From: CBDCYS01 sp965226245
GTDB lineage: Bacteria; Acidobacteriota; Terriglobia; Bryobacterales; UBA6623
Length of the DNA: 64,000 bases
Assembly: GCA_965226245.1 (NCBI GenBank)
Contig: CBDDCL010000015.1
Location: forward strand, 5,208,001 to 5,272,000
Reading direction: 5' to 3'
Part shown: positions 8,701 through 17,532 of the stretch, in pieces
Layout of the letters: every line of letters begins with the position of its first letter
How positions within the stretch are numbered: position 1 is the stretch's first letter
The notes under the pieces: generated by a model
The model's input: the letters and a program-made list of their open reading frames with translations, nothing else
What the model was told of the DNA's origin: nothing
The model's database searches: none
Translations under genes and position numbers: made by a program

Positions 8701-9906
8701 TCAGGCGGCGGCGTCCCACGAGGCTACGCGGCCGGTTCGGAAGGCTATGTTGCCCAGGTGTGCGCCACTGGCGGCGCTGACGCCGGCCTCGGCGGGCGCG
8801 TTGGGGGTCTTGCGGGTTCGGATGCACTCCACCCAGTTTTGAAGGTGGGCCAGGGAGCCAGCGACGTCGAAATCCGCGCCACGCGGATTCGACCCGTAGA
8901 TGCCCTCTTTGTAGTCGATCGTGCGGCCGCGCTCGGGGTGGATCTCGTAGCGTCCGCGATCGAGGTAGAGCGTCGCTTCGCTTCCCATGAACTCCAGCAT
9001 GGCGGCGTTACGGGCGTTGACGAAGGTTCCCTCGAAATAGATCTGGACCTGCTGCTCCGGGTACCGCAGCAACGTCTGGATGGTATCGGGAGTTTCCCAT
9101 TGGTCGTAGAGGAAAGTGTCGCCAATTGTCGTGGCCGTCTCGGGGTGATCGAGACCGAGATACCAGTTGGCAACGTCTATGTAGTGGACCATCAAATCCG
9201 TCAGAATTCCCCCTCCGAAGTCCCAAAACCAGCGCCAGTTTCTGAATCGCAGCGGATCGAACGGTTGCTCCTTGGCGTTGCCCAGAAATTGCTTCCAGCC
9301 GACCGTGCCGGGATCGATCTCCGGCACGGGCCGTTGCCGCAGGATCGCGTTGCGGTTCCAGGTCAAGTGGACTTTGTGAATCTTGCCGAGCAAGCCGGAC
9401 TTGACAATCTCGAGCCCTTCGAGAAACTGCGGCATGCTGCGCTGTTGCATGCCGACCTGAACGATCCGCTTGCTTTCGTTTTGAGCGCGGATGACGGCTG
9501 GCCCTTCGGATATTTCGTGCGTGAGAGGTTTCTCGACATAGACGTCCTTGCCGGCTTGGCAGGCGTCGATCGTCATGGGGACATGCCAGTGATCGGGCGC
9601 GCCGATGAGCACGGCGTCGATGTCGGTGCGTTCGAGAACCTCGTGGTAGTTCTTGGTGGCGAACGCTTTGGGGTCGGCGATTTCTTGGGCGAGTTTCAGG
9701 TGCTCCTCCCAGATGTCGCAAACGGCTCCCAAGCGCACGCCGCGGACTTCCTCCATCGCTTTCATCAGGCGGCGAGCACGTCCGCCGGTGCCGATGCAGC
9801 CGATGTTGATGGTTTCGTTGGCCGGGTAGCCGAAGGCCGTCGCGGTGTAACCGGCGGCGGCGCCGCCGGCTGTGGCAAGAAAATCTCGTCGTTTTGTAGT
9901 TGTCAT
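8701..9906 (-). CDS. Gfo/Idh/MocA family oxidoreductase with Tat signal
   Basis: About 401 residues from ATG at 9906. The N-terminus TKRRDFLATAGGAAAG is a twin-arginine signal, so the folded NAD(P)-dependent enzyme is expected to be exported. The Rossmann motif GCIGTGGRARR follows at about residue 33, and the family signature VYVEKPLTHE at about 110. The C-terminal alpha/beta domain carries HYIDVANWYLG and a late AHLGNIAFRTG. Such exported oxidoreductases are abundant in Acidobacteriota and Planctomycetota and generally act on sugars or cyclitols; the substrate is not predictable here. The gene stands alone. Confidence 0.9.
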   Translation of the reverse strand: MTTTKRRDFLATAGGAAAGYTATAFGYPANETINIGCIGTGGRARRLMKAMEEVRGVRLGAVCDIWEEHLKLAQEIADPKAFATKNYHEVLERTDIDAVLIGAPDHWHVPMTIDACQAGKDVYVEKPLTHEISEGPAVIRAQNESKRIVQVGMQQRSMPQFLEGLEIVKSGLLGKIHKVHLTWNRNAILRQRPVPEIDPGTVGWKQFLGNAKEQPFDPLRFRNWRWFWDFGGGILTDLMVHYIDVANWYLGLDHPETATTIGDTFLYDQWETPDTIQTLLRYPEQQVQIYFEGTFVNARNAAMLEFMGSEATLYLDRGRYEIHPERGRTIDYKEGIYGSNPRGADFDVAGSLAHLQNWVECIRTRKTPNAPAEAGVSAASGAHLGNIAFRTGRVASWDAAA

Positions 9907-10390
9907 GGGACCCGCCTTTGATTCTTGATAGTCGTATGATACACCCGTGAGCGACACCGCGAAGCGCTACCGCGCGGGATGTCCGGAACCCGCCAGGAGG
10001 GGAAAACTACTTTACAAGAGCTTGTCCGTCAACCCTCCGGGTCGACGGAAATGGTTCTCGCCCTCGCAGGGGCGGCAAGTGAGCGGATTTGAGCGGATTT
10101 CAACGATGCCGCCAGAGGGCCCCCAAAAAATCCTGGGCTGGGTGGCTGCCTGGGGGGCTGCAGTGGGTGCCCGCTTTGCAGCCCCTACGGGACCTTCGTG
10201 GTGCCGCGGCCGAATGCGGGGACCGGCCTCTTCGCGGCCGGTCCTGGGCCCACCCCTTCCCCCGAAGGGTCGTTTTGCTGTTTTGACCAGGCAAGGCGCT
10301 TCGATCGGGGCCAGTTGCTTTCTTGGTACGGCTTCGCTCCTTTCCGAACAGGCGTCGAGATGAGACTCTGAACTCCTGATCTCGTGGAAT
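9907..10390. other. Intergenic region with GC-rich hairpin
   Basis: No convincing gene. A strong hairpin GACCGGCC-loop-GGCCGGTC lies at 10221-10243. The promoter of the oxidoreductase should lie near 9910-9960. The remainder is low-information GC-rich sequence with short open frames on both strands. Confidence 0.45.
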
Positions 10391-10722
10391 TTAGGGTGAC
10401 CCAATTTTGTACACCATCCGGAGTTCCGTACCCGGAAATATGGTTTCGGTAGCGGTCAGTTCTAACACAAATAACCGACCGCCGCATCGTGGGCGGCCTG
10501 CGTCAGATGATGCAAATGAACGGTTAACGTCTTCGCTTCCGGATGCGCAACCAGGTCGGCCTCGCTGTCGAAGATCTGTCGCAGCAGCGCCCGCGCATCG
10601 CCGCTCCGCGCCATTTTCTCTCGCAGCGTCTCCGCCAGAGCGGTTGCGGCTCGATAGGCGACCATCTTGATGCTGTCGACGAGGTGCTTTTTCTCGACTC
10701 CTAGCCGCCTGAAACGGTCCCG
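10391..10722 (-). pseudogene. Transposase C-terminal fragment with frameshift
   Basis: Reverse-strand reading gives KKHLVDSIKMVAYRAATA, then DARALLRQIFDSEADL and LTVHLHHL, ending near 10465. A different frame continues with LTATETIFPGTELRMVYK to a stop at 10391. In the intact transposase family I recall, these segments are continuous (an alpha-helical C-terminus followed by LNxTETxYPGTxLRLVY). The break near 10470-10490 is therefore a frameshift. The 5' part is missing beyond about 10722. Confidence 0.6.
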
Positions 10723-10739
10723 ACGACGCCGGAGAGCCC

Positions 10740-10925
10740 TTGGCGGTGCGGGTCTTCGCCGGCAACAGGGGCGATCCGAGCACTGAGGTCTATGTGAGGC
10801 CCTTTCCCGAAGGCAACGATAAGTGGCCGGCGTCACGCAACGGCGGCGGCGATCCCCGCTGGAGCAAAGACGGCAAGGAGCTGTTCTACGTGGAGGGAGC
10901 CACTGTTGTGACCGTCGCAATTCCC
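10740..10925 (+). pseudogene. Fragment of a PD40/TolB-like beta-propeller gene
   Basis: From about 10785 the translation EVYVRPFPEGNDKWP, then RNGGGDPRWSKDGKELFYVE, closely matches the larger fragment at 57110-57625, at DNA level too. Similarity stops at about 10920. Both ends are lost, so this is a duplicated remnant next to transposase debris. Confidence 0.7.
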
Positions 10926-11610
10926 GATCTGCTAGCGTGGGGGCAAAGGGAGGCAACCGTGGGTCGGCGTGGACCCAGACAGATTCGCGCGTCGCCATTC
11001 GCGAGTCCGGCGTGACTCCGAAGTTCGCCGCATCGGCTCCAGCTCAACCCGCGGGCTTGTCCACGAAAGCGGGTGGACTGGTTCGCCAAAGGAGGAATAC
11101 TTGAGCACCATCGGGAACAGACATCGGCTTGTCCGCGCGGCAGCCCGAATTCTGCAGCAACTGCTGGATGACTTCGCTCTCGCAACGCCCCTGCGCGGAG
11201 ACGTCACCCCAGCACAAGCGGCGGCGTCCGTGCCGCGAAAATCCGCCCCATGCCGCGAACTGTCCCGGCCGTCCTCGCAGCGGGCGGCTTGGCGCCCAAT
11301 TTGGCGTTGGCACAATAAGAAACGCTCGCGATTCGAAAATCCGCTAATTTCCGCTAACTCCCCCCAGGCTGTCATGACCCTCTTGGGGCTGCACCTTTCA
11401 CTCACGAAGCCCCTTCTTCTTCTTCGGACTCGACATTCAGTCATGATCATGCTCGGAGCGAACCCGTATCGAGCCCTGGAGATCTTGCCATATGGCACAC
11501 CGCTGGGAGTGCTTGGGGGCGAGCGGCTTAGGTTTATCGCTTTTCGGCCGGGATGGTATCCTGGAGGGGCTTCTTCCGTGCCTCTAGGCACCCTACGCAG
11601 CGAACGTGAC
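10926..11610. other. Intergenic region, no recognised gene
   Basis: Between the propeller fragment and the motB-like gene I find only overlapping open frames on both strands with no recognisable domain, start site or signal peptide. It may hold further decayed gene pieces. Confidence 0.4.
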
Positions 11611-12281
11611 CTACCTCAGAATGACCACGTCCACGCGGCGATTCTTGGCCCGGTTCCGAGCGCTGTCGTTCGGGACCAAGGGACGAAACTCTCCGTAGCC
11701 GGCAGCGGACAGCCGCTCGGATGGCATGCTTCGTTCGTTGATCAAAAACTTCAGCACCGTGATCGCTCTGGCCGTCGAGAGTTGCCAGTTTGACGGGTAG
11801 AGAAGTGTATGGATGGGGGTATCATCGGTGTGCCCCTCGAGACGAATCCGCCCCGGAATGCGGCTCAGTGCCGCCCCGACCTTTCTCATGATGGGTATGG
11901 ATCGAGCCTGAAGACGGGCTTCGCCGGGCAGGAATAGCGCAGATTCGCTGAGACTCATCACCAGACCGCGCGGTTCCTTTGAGAGGTCGATCTTACCGCT
12001 TTCAATTTCAGGCCAAAGGTCTGCTTCGAGCTGCTCGAGCGAGTCATGGATCTCTTTGATTCTGAGCTCCGCGTGACGGCTTCCCGGCAGTTGCGATAGG
12101 TCGCCATCACCGGAGTGCGCGATGTAGTGCTCGAATCCCGCCGCGAAGGACCGCATTTTTTTTCGTCGACCGTTGAAGCCGCGAACAGAACGACGAAAAA
12201 CGCGAACAACAGAGTAATGAAGTCCGCGTAGGAAACGAGCCAGCGATCGGGGTTGTCTGGTGGGCGGGATCGGCTTCGCAT
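11611..12281 (-). pseudogene. motB: motB-like flagellar motor/OmpA-domain gene with frameshift in an A8 run
   Basis: From ATG at 12281 the first frame gives PDNPDRWLVSYADFITLLF, the single membrane helix and proton-channel aspartate of MotB, and continues to VDEKK. There an 8-base run (T8 on the plus strand, 12156-12163) shifts the frame. The second frame carries FAAGFEHYIAHSGD and the OmpA-like peptidoglycan-binding domain (RLEGHTDDTP, LSAAGYGEFRP, NRRVDVVIL) to a stop at 11611. One extra A, or a -1 slip on the run, restores about 223 residues. No motA neighbour is seen. It could be a pseudogene, a sequencing error, or expressed by slippage. Confidence 0.75.
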
Positions 12282-12484
12282 AGAACCGGTTCTTGCTCTT
12301 ATCGGCCGGATTCCCGACAGCCGCGGGCAATTCGGTGGCGGAGGCACTGAGCAGGGGGAAAGCCCTTGGCCGGTGATGTCTTTGGATTCGCTGGGTAGGA
12401 GCCCCCGAGAAAACAACGAACTTTAGACAGTCAAGGGAACAGTCAAGAGACAGAGTTCGTCGCAACCCCGTACAATGAAGCCAC

Positions 12485-12560
12485 GGGCGTGTAGCTCAGC
12501 GGATAGAGCGTCTGGCTTCGAACCAGCAGGTCGGGGGTTCAAGTCCCTCCACGCCCGCCA
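12485..12560 (+). tRNA. tRNA-Arg(UCG)
   Basis: Acceptor GGGCGTG pairs with CACGCCC (12550-12556). The D-arm is GCTC...GAGC, the anticodon loop CTTCGAA gives UCG, and the T-arm has GGTTCAAG. CCA is encoded at 12558-12560. The outermost anticodon-stem pair is a T/C mismatch. A TACAAT box at 12471-12476 is a plausible -10. An IS256-type relic begins directly after it. Confidence 0.9.
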
Positions 12561-12645
12561 TTCAACAACTTTAAATTCAATTAGATACGTTGAAACTCCT
12601 GGGACGTGCAGTTTCTCGGTATCAGCACAGTTCAGCAGCAGAAAA

Positions 12646-13428
12646 ATGCTCTTGCTGCTGGATGAGAAACTGGCGGCGTTCCGCGAGCGGCGTCTGGATC
12701 AGCATGAATATCCCTGCCTGATGATCGCTGCGCGCTACGAGAAAGTACGCCGGCAAGGCGGAATCGTCAGCGAGGCCGTGCTCGTGGTTTTGGGTTTCAA
12801 CGAGCAAGGGCAGCGTGAGATTCTAGACTGGCGCAACGGCGACGGCGAGTCCGCGCAGAGCTGGGGAGAGCTGTTTCGGCAGCTCAAGGACCGTGGTTTG
12901 AGCGGGGTGCGGCTGATCGTCAGCGACGCCCATGGGGGTATCCGGGCTGCACTGGCGCGGCACTTTCAAGGGGTGCGCTGGCAGCGTTGCCGGGTGCATT
13001 TCCAACGCGAGGTGGCGCGCAAGGTCGCCCACCGGGAGTACCGCGAGGTGTTGAGTGACTTGGCGGGAGTGTTCGCTGCTGGAGAAAAAGACGAGTGCTT
13101 GCGGCGCGGCGAGGAGATGGCGCAAAAGTGGCAGCCGCGGCGCCCCAAAGCGGCGGCGATGTTGCGGGACGGACTCAAGGATTGCCTGACGGTGTTGGAT
13201 TTTCCCGAGGGCCATCGCCGCCGGCTGACATCGACGAACATGCTGGAGCGGCTGATGAAGACGATCAAGCAACGCACACGCGTCGTGGGAGTGTTTCCCA
13301 ACCGGGTCTCGTGCGAGCGGTTGATCGGGGCGATCTTGCTGGAGCGGCACGAAAAGTGGCAACTGGAGGCGCGGCCCTGCTTCAGCATGGAGAACGCCGA
13401 GCTGGAGACGCTGGGGCAAGCGGCCTGA
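12646..13428 (+). CDS. IS256-family transposase, 5'-truncated
   Basis: About 260 residues, against about 400 for intact IS256 transposases; the N-terminal DNA-binding part is absent. Homology in this frame starts near 12600. Core motifs are MIAARYEKVRRQ, SDAHGGIRAAL, CRVHFQREV and STNMLERLMKTIKQRTRVV with FPN. The first catalytic Asp, normally DARYEKVR, is Ala here. The second Asp and the Glu are kept. The element's right end probably lies near 13520-13550 (ATTTTACAGAAAC). The copy is dead by truncation and active-site loss, and abuts tRNA-Arg. Confidence 0.8.
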   Translation: MLLLLDEKLAAFRERRLDQHEYPCLMIAARYEKVRRQGGIVSEAVLVVLGFNEQGQREILDWRNGDGESAQSWGELFRQLKDRGLSGVRLIVSDAHGGIRAALARHFQGVRWQRCRVHFQREVARKVAHREYREVLSDLAGVFAAGEKDECLRRGEEMAQKWQPRRPKAAAMLRDGLKDCLTVLDFPEGHRRRLTSTNMLERLMKTIKQRTRVVGVFPNRVSCERLIGAILLERHEKWQLEARPCFSMENAELETLGQAA

Positions 13429-13550
13429 CCGCGCCGCCGCTGAGTCGGGACCTCGCCCTACGGGCTCCCTGCGGCCCGACTCAGCGCAGACCTGGAATGG
13501 AAGGACAACCTGGGAGCAAGCGATTTTACAGAAACTTTGTTGCGAAACTG

Positions 13551-13790
13551 CGAGGTGACGTCCGATGTTGATCAGGTTGTCGGCGGTGACGCCCAGCCCC
13601 ACCCAGCGTTGCATGCCCTCCTCGCCGCGGTAGCGACAACGATTCAAGCCGTGTCGCCGCTTCAGGAGACTGATCCGTCCTTCCGAACCGGTGCGCCACT
13701 TTTGGGCCTGCCGGAACCAGCGCTTCTTTTGGCGCCGCGGCGCTCTCGAGTGCGGCTGGAACGATGCGGAATCGCGGTCCGTTTCACGCC
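13551..13790 (-). pseudogene. DDE transposase C-terminal fragment
   Basis: Reverse-strand reading gives WFRQAQKWRTGSEGRIS, then LLKRRHGLNRCRYRGEEGM and RWVGLGVTADNLINIG. This is the conserved C-terminus of a DDE transposase group I associate with the ISNCY/IS1182-like class. The upstream part is missing or scrambled. It follows the IS256 relic on the opposite strand, so this is a nest of dead elements. Confidence 0.65.
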
Positions 13791-13946
13791 CCGTTGCTGC
13801 GCTTGGGTTTCATTGGCGGATCGCGGATGAGCTTGCGCGGGTAGTCAGCCCGCTTGGTGTCCGGACTCTCCGTCAAAACCGCCTGGAGCCGCTTCACGCC
13901 GAAATGCTCGAGCGGTTTGTCTTGGATCACGAAGTGGAAGGCTTCT

Positions 13947-14188
13947 GAGTAGCAATGGAACAGAAAACAGAGATAAGGTTTGGCGCCCCGTGGAGCACTT
14001 CTGCTAACCCTGACGTTTTCAGCATCTTGGCGTTTCCGATGAATCCTGGTTTGTCTCAGTCTGCGAGCGATCTGTTCCTGACATCGCGGACGAAGACGTG
14101 CTCCAGGATCCGCCATCATCTCCTTTCCCATCAGATGGTTATGGTCGGTTGCCGCCGCTTAACACGACTTCTTGTTCCATTGCTACTC
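13947..14188. repeat. 15-bp perfect inverted repeat bounding 242 bp
   Basis: GAGTAGCAATGGAAC at 13947-13961 recurs inverted at 14174-14188. The interior has no recognised gene. It could be a small non-autonomous element or a relic of a larger one. The gap 13791-14297 holds nothing else I can name. Confidence 0.4.
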
Positions 14189-14297
14189 GGCGGCCGTAAT
14201 TGACCCGCCACAGCCAGGCTGGTAGCATGGCTGCAGAGCTTGGCCGTGCTGCGATGCGACGTCCCAGGGACGCCGCAAGTACAGCAGGGTGAGTCGG

Positions 14298-16718
14298 ATG
14301 GCCGCAACCCCCCAAACGCAACCCAAGGAGCTAGCGCGATCGTCCCAGCGTGATCTCGAGACGCTGGAGAGCATTCAAAAACGGGTGCTGTGGCTCAGCA
14401 CGCAGATCGTCCACTACGCCAACAACGTTCGTGACAACCCGGACGGCCTCAAGGTCGGAGGTCATCAAGCCAGTTCGGCTTCGATGGTCAGCTTGATGAC
14501 CGCGCTCTACTTCCACGAGCTACGGTGCGGCGACTTTGTGGCAGTCAAACCGCATGCATCGCCGGTATTCCACGCCATTCAGTTTCTGCTCGGCAAGCTG
14601 CCGCCCGAGAAGCTCACGCAACTTCGTGCTTACCGGGGCCTCCAGGCATATCCCAGCCGCACGAAAGACGTCGACCCAGTGGACTTCTCGACCGGGTCAG
14701 TCGGCCTAGGCGCCGTGGCCCCGAACTTCGCCGCCCTGACGGCCCGTTACGTCAAGGACCATTTCGGCGTCCCAGGCGCCCACCGCTTCATCGCTTTGAT
14801 TGGCGATGCCGAGTTCGACGAGGGCAACGTATGGGAAGCCCTGGGTGAGGACAACCTTCGCGCTCTCGATCAAGTCATCTGGATCGTCGATCTGAACCGG
14901 CAGAGTCTCGACCGCATCGTGCCGAGTGGGAAGGCTCAGAAGATCGAGGACATGTTTCGCGTCCACGACTGGCAGGTCATCGAAGTCAAGTACGGCCACC
15001 GGCTCCAGGCTTACTTCGAACGTCCCGGAGGTGAACGCCTTCAAGAACGCATCGACCTGATGACGAACGACGAGTACCAGAGCCTGCTCCGCATCAGCGA
15101 CGGCAACTTGATCCGCGAGCAGCTGGCCCAGTCCAATGGCTCGGTAGATCACGAGTTACTGCGACTGCTCGAAGATTGCCCGGCGGGAGAAATCCGGGAC
15201 CTGCTGGCGGACCTCGGCGGTCACGACCTCGACATGATCTTGGATGCCTACGAGCGGGCTGGCCAAGTCCGTGACCGGCCCGTCGTGATCATTGCCTACA
15301 CCATCAAGGGTTGGGGCCTCCCGATTGCAGGTGATCCGCTCAACCACTCCAAGCTGTTGACCACGGCGCAGATGGGCGAGCTGCAAACCAAACTCGGAGT
15401 GCCGCAAGGAGGGGAGTTCGAAAGCTTTGCGCCGGGAAGCGAGGAGGCGAACTACATCGATTCCTTCAAATCCGGGCTCTCGAGCGACAGAAAGCGGCCC
15501 CCGCCCTCGATGCCCAACGCTCCTGAGATTCCCCAGACGCTCGGCTCCAGCTATAAGGGCAAGCGCTCGACCCAACAGGTTCTAGGCTCGCTGCTCTCTT
15601 CGCTCGCGCGCCGGCCCGAGATCGCCGCCCGGATTGTGACAACCTCACCCGACGTGGCCAGCTCGACGAACCTGGGTGGGTGGATCAACAAGATGGGCGT
15701 CTACAGCTCCCAAGCCCGGATCAACTATTTCAAGGAAGCCCATATCCCCCAATTGCTCAACTGGGAACAGTCGCCGAAGGGCGGGCATATCGAGCTGGGG
15801 ATCTCGGAGAATAACTTTTTTCTGCTGCTGACCGCACTGGGGCTATCCGCCGAGTTCTTCGGTGAAACTCTTCTCCCGATCGGCACCATTTACGACACTT
15901 TCATTTCCCGCGGCCTGGATGCTTTGAACTACGGGCTCTACAGCAAATCGAAGTTCATCTTTGTGGGCTCGCCGTCGGGAATCAGCCTTAGCCGCGAGGG
16001 TGGAGCTCATCAATCGGTGATCACGCCCTCGATCGGCGCGGAGCTTCCGCATCTGGTCTACTACGAGCCTTGCTTTGGACAAGAGTTGGAGTGGATCTTG
16101 CTGGCCAGCCTCCGTAATCTGCTGGACCGCGAGCACGGAACGTCTGTCTATCTGAGGCTATCCACGGTTCCGATTGATCAGGCTCTGTTTTCGCTGGGAT
16201 CCGGGGCCGAAACAGAGCAGCTAAGACGGAGCGTTCTGCGCGGCGGCTACCGGCTTGTTAATCACGCGGGTCACCCGCATTACAGGCCGGGCGGGAACGT
16301 CGCCAATATCTTCGCTTGCGGGGTGATGGTTCCGGAAGCTTTGGAAGCGAGCCAGGAACTAGCTCGCCGCGGCATCCTGGCGAACGTGGTGAACATGACC
16401 AGCCCTGGCCTCCTCTATCGCGGCTGGAGACACGCCACTCGGCTGCGCGCCAAGAACCCGCGCATTCGTTCCACGTCCCTGCTTGAACACCTGATTCCGG
16501 AGGATGAACGGAAGTGCCCGATCGTTACCGTCATGGACGGTCATTCCCATGCCCTCTCTTTCCTTGGAGCTGTGTTCGGCACAAGGACGGTTTCCCTGGG
16601 AGTCGATGAGTTCGGCCAGACGGGCAGCCGCCAGGAACTCTACCAGCATTACGGTATCTCAACGTCGGCAATCGTCGAGGCTGTAGAGTCGGTACTGACG
16701 TCGGACGGACGTCCATAG
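14298..16718 (+). CDS. AceE-like homodimeric pyruvate dehydrogenase E1 / transketolase-type protein
   Basis: About 806 residues from ATG 14298 (GTG 14289 is possible). It belongs to the thiamine-diphosphate enzymes of the homodimeric E1 type. The thiamine-binding region reads GDAEFDEGNVWEAL then WIVDLNRQSLDR, matching the GDGE...N pattern of AceE with Ala in place of the second Gly. Other markers are GGHQASSASM near residue 60, DFSTGSVGLG near 135, the pyrimidine-domain segments ISENNFFLLL and SREGGAHQS, and a C-terminal transketolase-like domain ending TDGRP. Typical AceE is about 880-890 residues, so this is shorter. No E2/E3 genes are adjacent. Oxidative decarboxylation of a 2-oxoacid is likely; pyruvate is inferred. 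Confidence 0.82.
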   Translation: MAATPQTQPKELARSSQRDLETLESIQKRVLWLSTQIVHYANNVRDNPDGLKVGGHQASSASMVSLMTALYFHELRCGDFVAVKPHASPVFHAIQFLLGKLPPEKLTQLRAYRGLQAYPSRTKDVDPVDFSTGSVGLGAVAPNFAALTARYVKDHFGVPGAHRFIALIGDAEFDEGNVWEALGEDNLRALDQVIWIVDLNRQSLDRIVPSGKAQKIEDMFRVHDWQVIEVKYGHRLQAYFERPGGERLQERIDLMTNDEYQSLLRISDGNLIREQLAQSNGSVDHELLRLLEDCPAGEIRDLLADLGGHDLDMILDAYERAGQVRDRPVVIIAYTIKGWGLPIAGDPLNHSKLLTTAQMGELQTKLGVPQGGEFESFAPGSEEANYIDSFKSGLSSDRKRPPPSMPNAPEIPQTLGSSYKGKRSTQQVLGSLLSSLARRPEIAARIVTTSPDVASSTNLGGWINKMGVYSSQARINYFKEAHIPQLLNWEQSPKGGHIELGISENNFFLLLTALGLSAEFFGETLLPIGTIYDTFISRGLDALNYGLYSKSKFIFVGSPSGISLSREGGAHQSVITPSIGAELPHLVYYEPCFGQELEWILLASLRNLLDREHGTSVYLRLSTVPIDQALFSLGSGAETEQLRRSVLRGGYRLVNHAGHPHYRPGGNVANIFACGVMVPEALEASQELARRGILANVVNMTSPGLLYRGWRHATRLRAKNPRIRSTSLLEHLIPEDERKCPIVTVMDGHSHALSFLGAVFGTRTVSLGVDEFGQTGSRQELYQHYGISTSAIVEAVESVLTSDGRP

Positions 16719-16782
16719 CCCCTTTTCCAGCTCCCTCCAGCTCGCACGCGCCACTAAGGATTCCCCGGAATCGGGACAGTTG

Positions 16783-16928
16783 ATGGCCCGCACCTGCACC
16801 ATCTGCAGCCATAAGAAAAGGACCCAGATCGACAAGGCCCTGCTCGCCGGGAGAGCCATCCGGGACTCGCCAGCCGTTGGTCCGTTTCCAAAACAGCCCT
16901 TCACCGGCACAGTCAGGGCCATGTTTGA
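16783..16928 (+). pseudogene. Small helix-turn-helix protein with one-base deletion
   Basis: ATG 16783 gives MARTCTICSHKKRTQIDKAL and continues to RAIRD. At about 16865 the frame must shift by one base to continue ASRWSVSKTALHRHSQGHV and stop at 16926-16928. The corrected product is a short CxxC plus helix-turn-helix protein (RDIASRxxVSKTALHRH) of a kind I recognise from acidobacterial and phage contexts. The uncorrected frame gives an unrelated basic tail. Confidence 0.6.
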
Positions 16929-17532
16929 AAGACCCTTCCCAAAGCGAACCAGGCGGCTAGCCTAGCGGGGCTTCCATGAGAAGGCACGTCGCTGTCAAGG
17001 GCAAGGGTTCGGCGAGGGTTTCGGTGAGGCTTTAGCCTGGTTGCCGGACTCTATTCCGATCGTCGCTGGAACAGGCCAGCGGCTCAGGAAAAGCTGCCGG
17101 ACCCTTTCGATGTAGAAGGTCTGGTCAGAGAGCGGCGTCTCGGAGAGCTGCTTGTGATAGGGCCAGAAGCGATCGGCGATCTTGATCGAACCCATCTGGT
17201 GCTGGTTGGCAGCGAAATCTGCGCAGGGGTGCTTTGGATGAGGTTTGGCGGAAATAAAGGAACGAGACTGCCAAGAAAGCGCTAGTGGCGATAGCGAATA
17301 GGCCTGCTGGAGTCGAAGTTTCCGTCACGGCAACGGCACCTGTAAAAACCGGAGCGTCAGGCATCTATCCAGATTGCAGAACCGAAACTACCGCAAGCGG
17401 CAACAGTGGATGACCTCATCCTCTATCTCGACAGAACCGCTGAGCGCATACAATGCACCCCTCGGCGTAGAACGGTCCTTCCCTCCCCCAAACACGAACG
17501 CGCCGACCAATCGGAATCCCGCGCCTTGCGCT
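16929..17532. other. Intergenic region with possible decayed gene on the minus strand
   Basis: Minus-strand translation at about 17220-17030 gives DFAANQHQMGSIKIADRFW and WPYHKQLSETPLSDQTFYIE, which looks like real protein sequence but has no start or domain I recognise. A hydrophobic stretch at about 17320-17260 (LFAIATSAFLAVSFLYFR) lies in another frame. This may be one or two broken genes. Confidence 0.3.

Noticed and set aside
8758..9921. Plus-strand frame of 387 codons over the oxidoreductase
   Set aside because: Antisense shadow of a gene with a Tat signal and Rossmann motif.
12475..12645. Start of the IS256-type protein inside tRNA-Arg
   Set aside because: The frame is open through the tRNA by chance; homology to transposase begins only near 12600.
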